Source: Neolewinella aurantiaca (lineage in GTDB: Bacteria; Bacteroidota; Bacteroidia; Chitinophagales; Saprospiraceae). From it: a stretch of 64,000 bases of DNA. The DNA is taken from assembly GCF_008014675.1 (NCBI RefSeq), contig NZ_VOXD01000010.1, positions 62,001-126,000 on the forward strand, written 5' to 3'. Each line of letters starts with the position of its first letter. The first letter of the stretch is position 1. Position numbers and translations under genes: made by a program. Positions 17,260-24,003 of the stretch are shown here, in pieces. The notes beneath the pieces are model-generated. The model worked only from the letters and a program-made list of their open reading frames with translations, had not been told where the DNA came from and made no database searches.

Positions 17260-17409
17260 GTCAGACCTGAATATGGTAGCAGCCCGCGGCATCTTTTCAA
17301 TTCTGACTGCGTCGCTCAAATCCTTGTTGAACTCCGGATCGAGTCCCTTGCCAGGCTCAAAAACCTGCCAGCAATCTACCACCGATTTAAGTTTTGACAG
17401 ACTACTAAA
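17260..17409. repeat. relative of the 63-bp hairpin element, next to hisB
   Basis: Bases 17260-17292 match 4115-4147 at about 80% (GTCAGACCTGAATATGG versus GTCAAACCTAAACGTGG, both ending GCGGCAT). The far end, around 17387-17409 on the opposite strand (TAGTAGTCTGTCAAAAC), resembles the outer end of the 4106 element, so an element of ~150 bp with inverted ends may end inside the hisB stop region. Confidence 0.45.
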
Positions 17410-18544
17410 GCATCCCTTTCGTAGACGGTAACCGCATGTTGTCTACATCCCGCCGCTTTGCAGCTTTGATGGATTTGGCGAGTGCCTTAAAGGTAGCCTC
17501 AATCATGTGGTGCTCATTTTGCCCTTCGGCCTTGATCGCCAAATTACATTTCGCCCCGTCACTGAAAGATTTGAAGAAGTGATGGAACATCTCAGTAGGC
17601 ATATCCCCGATCTTCTCACGCTTGTAGCTACAGTCCCACACCAACCAGGGCCGGCCGCCAAAGTCGAGGCGTACGTCCACCGTAGACTCGTCCATTACCA
17701 GGTTAAACCCATAGCGCTCTATGCCCAGCTTATCTCCGAGTGCCTGCCCGAAAGCTTCGCCCAGAGCAATAGCGGTATCCTCGATGGTGTGGTGTTCGTC
17801 GATGTGGAGATCGCCATCTACGGCGACACTGAGGTCGCAGCCTGAATGACGGCCCAACTGATCGAGCATGTGATCGAAGAAGCCAAGACCGGTGTTCATG
17901 TCCGTTTTCCCTGTCCCGTCAAGGTCCAGTTCGATTTTAATGTCGGTCTCCTTCGTCTTACGGTGAATGGAGGCCGTTCTGGACGCAAGACGAAGCAAGC
18001 GGTAAATCTCTTCCCAGCTGGTGGTCGTCAGGGCAATTGTATCGTTCAGGCTTGCGAGTTGGTCCACGTCCAGTTCCTCTGCGCCCAGCTCCGGATCGGT
18101 GGCGATCCAAATGCCCTTCGCCCCCATATTCTTGGCCAACTGAATATCGGTCAGGCGATCACCTACTACGTAGCTGTTGGCCAGATCGTGATCACCGGTC
18201 ATGTAGTGCTCTACCAACTTGGTTCCTGGCTTGCGGGTGGGCTGGTTATCGGCCGCAAAAGTCCGGTCAATCACCTGTTCAGAGAAGGTGATGCCTTCGG
18301 CTTCCAGCGCGCGGAGCATGGCGTTGTGGGTTGGCCAGAAATTTTCCTCGGGGTAGCTCTCCGTTCCCAGTCCGTCCTGGTTCGTTACCATCACCAGTTC
18401 GTAATCGAGCTCACGCACGATGCGGCCCAGCCAGCGGAAGACACCGGGGTAGAAATTGAGCTTGTCAATGTGGTCTACCTGATAATCTGCCGGTTCGAGG
18501 ATGAGGGTGCCGTCGCGGTCAAGGAAAAGTACTCTTTTGGACAT
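17405..18544 (-). CDS. hisB: bifunctional histidinol-phosphatase / imidazoleglycerol-phosphate dehydratase
   Basis: 379 aa, the fused form of HisB. The N-terminal HAD phosphatase (residues 1-165) has the nucleophile motif FLDRDGTL and VMVTNQDGLG. The C-terminal dehydratase (from ~185) has GLGFFDHMLDQLGRHSGCDL and HHTIEDTAIALGEAFGQALG with the metal-binding His/Glu residues, repeated as EMFHHFFKSFSDGAKCNL. It catalyses steps 6 and 8 of histidine synthesis. The ATG at 18544 gives MSKRVLFLDRDG; two tandem stop codons end the gene. Downstream of hisC on the same strand. Confidence 0.95.
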   Translation of the reverse strand: MSKRVLFLDRDGTLILEPADYQVDHIDKLNFYPGVFRWLGRIVRELDYELVMVTNQDGLGTESYPEENFWPTHNAMLRALEAEGITFSEQVIDRTFAADNQPTRKPGTKLVEHYMTGDHDLANSYVVGDRLTDIQLAKNMGAKGIWIATDPELGAEELDVDQLASLNDTIALTTTSWEEIYRLLRLASRTASIHRKTKETDIKIELDLDGTGKTDMNTGLGFFDHMLDQLGRHSGCDLSVAVDGDLHIDEHHTIEDTAIALGEAFGQALGDKLGIERYGFNLVMDESTVDVRLDFGGRPWLVWDCSYKREKIGDMPTEMFHHFFKSFSDGAKCNLAIKAEGQNEHHMIEATFKALAKSIKAAKRRDVDNMRLPSTKGML

Positions 18545-18707
18545 ATAACTGATTTTAAAAACCCTGCGATCAGGCAAGGTTACGCCATTTGGGCAATAAG
18601 ATTTAACAAATACAAGCCTGCGACCTTATTCCCGGACGCGGACACAACCCTGCCTATAACACCTCTGCTCCTCCAGCATTCTCAGCGCCTGCAGCAGGGG
18701 ACAACAT

Positions 18708-19763
18708 TTACAGCGCTTTCAGCGCCGCCAGCAAGCGATCGTTTTCTTCCGCAAGTCCTGCCGTGATGCGCAGACAGTTCTCCGCGTTCGGCTGGTAGGC
18801 CTGGTTGCGTACCACAATGGCGTTGTCCAGCAGGTTTTGGTAAACGGTGGAAGAATCCTTGAACCGGACCAGAAGGAAATTGGTCACCGACGGAAAGATA
18901 TAGTCCACGCAGTCCAGCTTAGCCAGTTCTGCTTCCAGCCGCTTCCGTTCGCTGATGAGGGTGTCTACTTTGGCCTGCATCTCCTCTTTTTTCCCGAGTG
19001 CATCCAGTGCGACCCCGGTCGTAAGGACGTTGATGTTGTACGGCATCTTGATGGTATTGAGCATCCGGATGATGAACGGCGAAGCAAAGGCCGCACCACA
19101 ACGGATACCGGCCATGCCCCAGCCTTTGCTCAGCGTTTGAGTGATGATGAGGTTAGGGAATTCGTCGAGTCGGCCAAGGAAGCTCAACTCCGGAACGAAG
19201 TCGATGTACGCCTCGTCGAGCACCACGATGCCCGGAAACGTATGGATGAGGTCTTCCAGCACAGCGGGGTCCATGGCGTTTCCGCTCGGGTTGTTTGGGC
19301 TACAGAGCCAGAGGATTTTGCTGCGGTCGTCCCAGGTAGCCTTCAGTTCATCCACCGGGATGGTGAATTCGGGCGTGAGGTTGGTATCGCGAAACTCCGC
19401 GCCGGCGATGCCGGCGGCCACTTTGTACATCCCGAAGGTCGGAGGCAACGCATGAACAGCGTCGTTCTCTTTGCAGAAGATGCGGGTGATCTGATCTACC
19501 AGCTCATCGGAGCCATTCCCGAAGACGATTTGATCGGGATTGAAGTTTTTGAGCTTGCCCAGCGCAAGGCGCAACTCGGTGGATGATGGATCCGGGTAGC
19601 GGTTACGGCCGGTGGGCCAGGGGCTTTCGTTGGCGTCCAGCAGTACATCGGCGCGGCCTTTGAACTCCGCCCGGGCGCTGGAGTATGCTTTCAGGGAAAG
19701 AAGGTTGGGGCGAACGAGAGCTTCGATTTTTTCGGTCGTCCAGTTAATCTTCGTAGTAGTCAT
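18708..19763 (-). CDS. hisC: histidinol-phosphate aminotransferase
   Basis: 351 aa, fold-type I aminotransferase. Visible motifs: DANESPWPTGRNRYPDP near residue 43, FGNGSDELVDQITR, LCSPNNPSGNAM, VVLDEAYIDF (cofactor Asp/Tyr) and the lysine-bearing TQTLSKGWGMAGIRCG near residue 215. It transfers an amino group from glutamate to imidazole-acetol phosphate. It lies between hisD and hisB in biosynthetic-operon order; the 220-base gap to hisD contains a dispersed DNA word. Confidence 0.95.
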   Translation of the reverse strand: MTTTKINWTTEKIEALVRPNLLSLKAYSSARAEFKGRADVLLDANESPWPTGRNRYPDPSSTELRLALGKLKNFNPDQIVFGNGSDELVDQITRIFCKENDAVHALPPTFGMYKVAAGIAGAEFRDTNLTPEFTIPVDELKATWDDRSKILWLCSPNNPSGNAMDPAVLEDLIHTFPGIVVLDEAYIDFVPELSFLGRLDEFPNLIITQTLSKGWGMAGIRCGAAFASPFIIRMLNTIKMPYNINVLTTGVALDALGKKEEMQAKVDTLISERKRLEAELAKLDCVDYIFPSVTNFLLVRFKDSSTVYQNLLDNAIVVRNQAYQPNAENCLRITAGLAEENDRLLAALKAL

Positions 19764-19913
19764 TGGTTGTAATTTCAGGATAAGGAAATAGTTTGGGGAT
19801 CGAACGTGCGCGCTGCTATTTACCTTTATCCACCAACACCTTGGCGAACATCTCCGGGCGACCGGCGGGTGAAGTTTGACGAACGGAATTAATCATTTAC
19901 CTAAAATTCTTTT

Positions 19914-19935
19914 GGGCGCTTGCGCGGGTGCAAAG
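19914..19935 (+). repeat. dispersed DNA word, copy 8 (exact)
   Basis: Exact consensus with TTG in the triplet and purine G, followed by ATCGTTTTTT. It lies between hisD (stop 19984) and hisC (start 19763), inside the his operon. Confidence 0.9.
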
Positions 19936-19983
19936 ATCGTTTTTTAGTAGCAATGGCCTAAGGGTTTTCTTGAATCCTGAGAT

Positions 19984-21270
19984 TTAATTCAGGTCTGCCA
20001 GTCGTACCGTTACCGCCAGCGCGTGGCCTTTCAACTCTTCTGCCTCCGCCATCGTCTCCACGGCAGGCCCTAGCTTACGCAAGCCTTCTTCGGTGAGTTC
20101 CTGAAACGTGATTTTCTTCACGAAGCTGTCCAGGCTCACACCCGAGTAGTTGCGTGCGTAACCGTACGTGGGCAGGGTGTGGTTGGTGCCCGACGCATAG
20201 TCGCCCACGCTCTCGGGGGTATGATACCCAAGAAATATGGAGCCTGCGTTCTGGATGCCGTGGGCGAAAGCGCGGGCGTCTTCCATACTAAGGATGAGGT
20301 GCTCGGGGGCGTAGGCGTTGATGTAGTCCAACTGGTCTTTCCTTTCGGGCAAGATCAAAATCATGGAATTAGCAATACTCGCTCCGGCCATTTCCCTGCG
20401 GGGCAGTTCGGCCAGTTGCCGCTCTACCTCAGTTTTCACTTCTTCGGCTTGCTCCTCGTTGTCTACCACGAGGACAACCTGGCTGTCAGCGCCGTGCTCG
20501 GCCTGCGCCAGGAGATCGGCGGCAATCCAACTTGCCTTTGCACCTGCGTCCGCGCCCACCAGAACCTCGCTTGGCCCTGCTGGCATATCGATGGCCAGGC
20601 CATCGAGTTGCGCCAATTGCTTGGCAACGGTGACGTAAGCATTACCCGGCCCGAACAGTTTGTACACCGCCGGCACTGATTCGGTGCCGTAAGCCATTGC
20701 TGCAATCGCCTGCGCGCCACCAACGCGGAAGATTTTAGTTACGCCACAGAGGCTGGCGGCATAGAGAACAGCAGGATGAATCTCGCCCGTTTCCCGGTTG
20801 GGCGGCGAGCAAAGCACGACCTCTCCGCAACCCGCAATCGCCGCCGGAGTCGCCAGCATCAAAACAGTACTGAACAATGGCGCAGTGCCGCCGGGGATGT
20901 ACAGCCCCACCTTTTCGATGCCCCGTGCTTCGCGCCAGCAGGTAACACCCGGCATGGTTTCGATTTCCTCCGGTTTCGTTTGCTGCGCCAGGTGGAAGCG
21001 TTCAATATTTTGCTTCGCCAGCGTGATGGCCTTGCGCAATTCCGGCGAGAGCTGATCTGAGGCAGCAGCAATGGTTTCGGCATCCACCGCCAGGTCACCG
21101 AGCTCCACTTTGTCGAAACGGGCGGTGAGTTCTCTTAGCGTTGCGTCTCCTCCTTCCTTCACTGACTGCATAATACTACTGACCGAGGCACGAAGATTAC
21201 TCAGGTCTTTGGCGGGGCGCTGAAGGAGTGATGGCCAGTTGGCGCGGGATGGGTTGTTGTAAATTTTCAT
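19984..21270 (-). CDS. hisD: histidinol dehydrogenase
   Basis: 428 aa, normal HisD size. It oxidises histidinol to histidine in two NAD-dependent steps. Motifs: VGLYIPGGTAPLFSTVLMLATPA (NAD site) near residue 115, FGPGNAYVTVAKQLA, DLLAQAEHGADSQVVLV with the zinc-binding Gln/His, and PEHLILSMED near residue 325 with the catalytic Glu-His pair. The ATG at 21270 (MKIYNNPSRANWP) is chosen over an upstream frame start that runs into the intergenic hairpin. An exact copy of the dispersed DNA word lies inside and encodes GADAGAK at a position where HisD proteins do not need an insertion. Confidence 0.95.
   Translation of the reverse strand: MKIYNNPSRANWPSLLQRPAKDLSNLRASVSSIMQSVKEGGDATLRELTARFDKVELGDLAVDAETIAAASDQLSPELRKAITLAKQNIERFHLAQQTKPEEIETMPGVTCWREARGIEKVGLYIPGGTAPLFSTVLMLATPAAIAGCGEVVLCSPPNRETGEIHPAVLYAASLCGVTKIFRVGGAQAIAAMAYGTESVPAVYKLFGPGNAYVTVAKQLAQLDGLAIDMPAGPSEVLVGADAGAKASWIAADLLAQAEHGADSQVVLVVDNEEQAEEVKTEVERQLAELPRREMAGASIANSMILILPERKDQLDYINAYAPEHLILSMEDARAFAHGIQNAGSIFLGYHTPESVGDYASGTNHTLPTYGYARNYSGVSLDSFVKKITFQELTEEGLRKLGPAVETMAEAEELKGHALAVTVRLADLN
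20536..20557 (-). repeat. dispersed DNA word, copy 9 (exact)
   Basis: Exact consensus with GGA in the triplet, inside hisD. The coding strand reads GADAGAK. Confidence 0.9.
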
Positions 21271-21337
21271 CTGTGGCTGGATTGAGGCAATTGTGAAGGT
21301 GTGTATCACGAGATGCACGGATTTCCCTCTCCCCCGG

Positions 21338-21358
21338 CCCCTCTCCCCGGGAGAGGGG
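21338..21358. repeat. GC-rich hairpin between hisG and hisD
   Basis: CCCCTCTCCC and GGGAGAGGGG pair perfectly around a single C. There is no T-tract, so it is more likely a REP-like palindrome or an mRNA processing/stability element within the operon than a terminator. Confidence 0.5.
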
Positions 21359-21451
21359 AGAAGTGACAGGCGGCAAATTCGTGATAATAGTGCATTTGGT
21401 GACACACATTGTGAAGGGGTAAAAATCGGGCCAAAAGCCCTCCATCCCGTA

Positions 21452-22318
21452 CTAGAGGATCATTTTGTCGATAGGAACGATCAGAATCCCCTCTGCACCG
21501 TTGGCGCGCAGTTCATCGATAATCTCCCAGAAACGCCCTTCTTCAATTACGGTGTGGACGCTGCTCCAACCGTCTTCGGCAAGCGGAAGAACCGTGGGGG
21601 AACGCATACCCGGCAGTAAAGCTGTTACTGCTTTCACTTTGTTGGTCGGGACGTTCATCAGCAGGTATTTTTTGTTGCGGGCTTCCAGAACAGCATTGAC
21701 GCGGAAGAGCAGTCGGTCCAGAATTGCCCGGCGCTCGTCGTCCATTTTAGGGCTGGCAGCGATGACTGCTTCAGACTTGAGAACGATGTCTTGTTCTTCG
21801 AGGCCGTTCTTAAAGAGCGTTGACCCCGTAGAAACGAGGTCGCAGATAGCATCGGCCAGGCCGATATTGGGAGCAATCTCTACCGATCCGCTGATCTCGT
21901 GGATGTCGGCTTTGATGTTGTTCCGGTCCAGGAAAAGCTGAAGGCTTACGGGGTAGCTGGTAGCAATGCGTTTGCCGTCGAGGTCTTTTACGCCGTTGTA
22001 GGGCATATCCTTCGGGGTCGCCAGCGAGAGGCGACATTTGCTGAAGCCGAGCTTTTTAACCACTTCGACTTCCTTCTTCTTCTCGATGATCGTGTTCTCA
22101 CCGATGATACCGATGTCGGCCACACCATCCTGAATGTACTGAGGGATGTCTGAATTGCGGAGGTAAAGGACTTCGATGGGGAAGTTGCGCGCGGCGGCTT
22201 TGAGCTGGTCACGGCCGTTGTCGATCTTGATGCCGCACTCTTTCAGCAGCTGAATGGATTCATCGAGGAGGCGGCCCTTTTTCTGGACAGCAATGCGAAG
22301 TGGAGAAGGAGTACTCAT
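21452..22318 (-). CDS. hisG: ATP phosphoribosyltransferase, long form
   Basis: 288 aa, the long HisG form with the C-terminal ACT-like regulatory domain. It does the first committed step, joining ATP and PRPP, and is normally feedback-inhibited by histidine. Motifs: RIAVQKKGRLLDESIQLLKE at the start, DVGIIGENTIIEKK (as ADIGIIGEN) near residue 88, the PRPP loop DLVSTGSTLFKNGLEE near residue 165 and KKYLLMNVPTNKVKAV opening the regulatory domain. First structural gene of the cluster, with a leader peptide and attenuator in front. Confidence 0.96.
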   Translation of the reverse strand: MSTPSPLRIAVQKKGRLLDESIQLLKECGIKIDNGRDQLKAAARNFPIEVLYLRNSDIPQYIQDGVADIGIIGENTIIEKKKEVEVVKKLGFSKCRLSLATPKDMPYNGVKDLDGKRIATSYPVSLQLFLDRNNIKADIHEISGSVEIAPNIGLADAICDLVSTGSTLFKNGLEEQDIVLKSEAVIAASPKMDDERRAILDRLLFRVNAVLEARNKKYLLMNVPTNKVKAVTALLPGMRSPTVLPLAEDGWSSVHTVIEEGRFWEIIDELRANGAEGILIVPIDKMIL

Positions 22319-22409
22319 ATTGTTATTTTCAAGGGGGCGCGTTCAGCTTTCATTCGTGACATTCAAAACGGTGAATGGAGGCTGAACAAAAAAAATCAGG
22401 ATATAAATG

Positions 22410-22442
22410 AAAAAAGGTCCGTTGGCAACTTGCCAACGGACC
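22410..22442 (-). terminator. attenuator hairpin in front of hisG
   Basis: GGTCCGTTGGCA (22416-22427) pairs perfectly with TGCCAACGGACC (22431-22442) around a 3-base loop. On the minus strand a TTTTTT tract follows. It lies after the His-rich leader peptide and before the hisG start, the place of a transcription attenuator. Confidence 0.8.
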
Positions 22443-22485
22443 TTTAAGAAGTAATTCTAAAGAATGTTCAATGTCATTCACACAA

Positions 22486-22545
22486 TTACCGCTCGCCGGT
22501 GTGGCAAGAGAAGTCTGCGTGATGATGATGGTTGAAGTTGAACAT
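22486..22545 (-). CDS. hisL: his operon leader peptide
   Basis: A 19-codon open frame reading MFNFNHHHHADFSCHTGER, with four consecutive His codons and a fifth further on, ending TAA 43 bases before a strong terminator hairpin that precedes hisG. This is the arrangement of a ribosome-stalling histidine attenuator: scarce charged tRNA-His would stall the ribosome at the His run and favour antitermination. The peptide and hairpin are seen directly. The mechanism is inferred from the Proteobacterial model; the competing antiterminator was not worked out. Confidence 0.8.
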   Translation of the reverse strand: MFNFNHHHHADFSCHTGER

Positions 22546-22564
22546 TACTGTTTATCTGAAATGA

Positions 22565-22598
22565 AAGAACGGAAACCAGCACTGCCAGTTTCCGTTCT
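22565..22598 (-). terminator. hairpin just downstream of tRNA-Phe
   Basis: AGAACGGAAAC (22565-22575) pairs perfectly with GTTTCCGTTCT (22588-22598), 11 bases past the tRNA 3' end; on the minus strand TTCATTT follows. It may end the tRNA transcript or be a processing stem if tRNA and his operon are read together. Confidence 0.55.
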
Positions 22599-22608
22599 GT
22601 TCTTTGGG

Positions 22609-22681
22609 TGGTGTAGGGCGGAATCGAACCGCCGACACATGGATTTTCAGTCCATTGCTCTACCAACTGAGCTACTGCACC
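22609..22681 (-). tRNA. tRNA-Phe (GAA)
   Basis: A 73-nt cloverleaf without encoded CCA. D-loop region AGCTCAGTTGGTAGAGC, anticodon arm ATGGACTGAAAATCCAT with anticodon GAA, T arm GGCGGTTCGATTCCGCC. The acceptor stem GGTGCAG/CTACACC contains one C-A mismatch at pair 5-68. It is transcribed toward the his leader. Confidence 0.95.
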
Positions 22682-22968
22682 CTATTGAATATGCTCTTGT
22701 TGAAAATCAAACCGTGAAATATGATCTGCAACCACAGGCATTCCTGCTAGAGCGACGCAAAGTTACGTTCGTTCAACGGACTTAGGCAAGCATCCGGCAA
22801 ATTATTTTACACAACAGAGCAATTGAGGTTACTTTCGGGAAGTTCTGAATTTAAGGTTACTCCCTGACTTACTAAGGCTTACCTTGCCGGCGTTACTCAG
22901 AAAAGAACCTGAATGTTTTTCTAAAAAACATTCTCTTTCTTCGTTTTCTACTCCCTTAACAAGCAAAT

Positions 22969-23850
22969 TTGCCCGGCTCAACAGCCTGCTGCCGGGCAAC
23001 TGTCAACCCTCTAACCTCCGCTCTATTGGATCCTGTACGCGCTATTTCGATTTCCGGCCTTTGCCTTTTTTCCATCGGTGCTATTTTGCGCTATACCACC
23101 AGCAGTAGTGCCTACGATGTCCTGATGATCATTCCTGTCATTGCTATCGGAGCAGCTCTGGCTCTGGCGCCGCAGCTGCGCTGGCGGTACTGGCTGAAAC
23201 ACGCACCGGACCTTCCCGTAGAGCTGGCTCCACTCCTGGAGCGCTTCGATCTCTACCGCCGGCTGGACCTGGAGGGCAAGAGAGAGTTCCGTCGGCGGAC
23301 CTTCCTGCTCAAGGAGCGTTTTCACTTTCGGGGTGAGGCGATCGAAGAGATTCCGGCCGATGTAGAAATTATGGTCGCAGCCTCGGCCGCTACTGCAGGC
23401 TTTCACCGGGAAGACTTCCTGCTGGGCGATTACGAGACCATCGTTTTTTACCGTCACTTCTTCCCGACCCCGGAGCATGAGGTACTGCACTGTTCGGAAC
23501 TGTACCCACCGGACGGCGCCATCATCTGGACCTTCGCCGCGTTTCTACGCTCTTGCATAGAGCCAAAAAAGTACCTCCATCTGGGGCTTTACGAATTCGG
23601 CCGGGCCATGATGAACCTCGAACCAGAGCTCCGGGCTAAACTGGATGCTTTTGCACTGGATTACCCGTCGATCGCGAAACTTTCCGGCTTCACGGAAGTG
23701 AAACTTAAAGAATACATCGGGCTGCCCGAACTCGACCTCACAGCGATCACCCTGGTACTTTACTTTACGCACCGGGAGGAAATGGCTGTGCTCCAGAAGG
23801 AGCTTCTGGAGAAAACAGACGCTTTGCTGGTTAAGCCAACAGCGGTTTAG
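22969..23850 (+). CDS. MtfA-like protein lacking the zinc motif
   Basis: 293 aa from a TTG at 22969; the true start is uncertain because no early ATG exists in frame. Two hydrophobic segments (AISISGLCLFSIGAILRY and VLMIIPVIAIGAALALA) suggest a membrane anchor. The rest matches the MtfA (Mlc titration factor) peptidase layout: LLERFDLYRRLDLEGKREF, LLKERFHFRGEAIEEIPADV, MVAASAATAGF and TIVFYRHFFP. Where MtfA has HEFAH, this protein has YEFGR (in LGLYEFGRAMM), so the zinc ligands are gone. It is likely a pseudo-enzyme or binding protein. It is followed by two inverted DNA-word copies and a strong two-way terminator. Confidence 0.7.
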   Translation: MPGSTACCRATVNPLTSALLDPVRAISISGLCLFSIGAILRYTTSSSAYDVLMIIPVIAIGAALALAPQLRWRYWLKHAPDLPVELAPLLERFDLYRRLDLEGKREFRRRTFLLKERFHFRGEAIEEIPADVEIMVAASAATAGFHREDFLLGDYETIVFYRHFFPTPEHEVLHCSELYPPDGAIIWTFAAFLRSCIEPKKYLHLGLYEFGRAMMNLEPELRAKLDAFALDYPSIAKLSGFTEVKLKEYIGLPELDLTAITLVLYFTHREEMAVLQKELLEKTDALLVKPTAV

Positions 23851-23851
23851 C

Positions 23852-23873
23852 AAGCGGGGCCGCAGGTGCAAAG
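23852..23873 (+). repeat. dispersed DNA word, copy 10
   Basis: Right half exact (CCGCAGGTGCAAAG), left half with three mismatches. It starts just after the TAG of the MtfA-like gene and continues into CGGGTTTTT, as in copy 2. Confidence 0.6.
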
Positions 23874-23893
23874 CGGGTTTTTCAATTACCCTT

Positions 23894-23915
23894 CCCTTCA
23901 CCTGCGACCGCGCCG
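23894..23915 (-). repeat. dispersed DNA word, copy 11
   Basis: Centre CACCTGCGACCGCGCC exact, outer bases diverged. It faces copy 10 at a distance of 20 bases, so the two can pair as a hairpin in RNA. Confidence 0.5.
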
Positions 23916-23941
23916 GAAAAAAGCCACCTGCAGTTGGTACA

Positions 23942-23986
23942 AAGCAAACAGGCTGCCGCGAAAAAATCGCGACAGCCTGTTTGCTT
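23942..23986. terminator. bidirectional terminator between convergent genes
   Basis: Two 19-base arms (23942-23960 and 23968-23986) pair with a single mismatch around AAAAAAT: AAGCAAACAGGCTG with CAGCCTGTTTGCTT, plus CGCG with CGCG. It sits between the MtfA-like gene and the M48 protease gene, both of which end toward it. Confidence 0.85.
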
Positions 23987-24003
23987 CAATTAGAATTAGC
24001 TTT

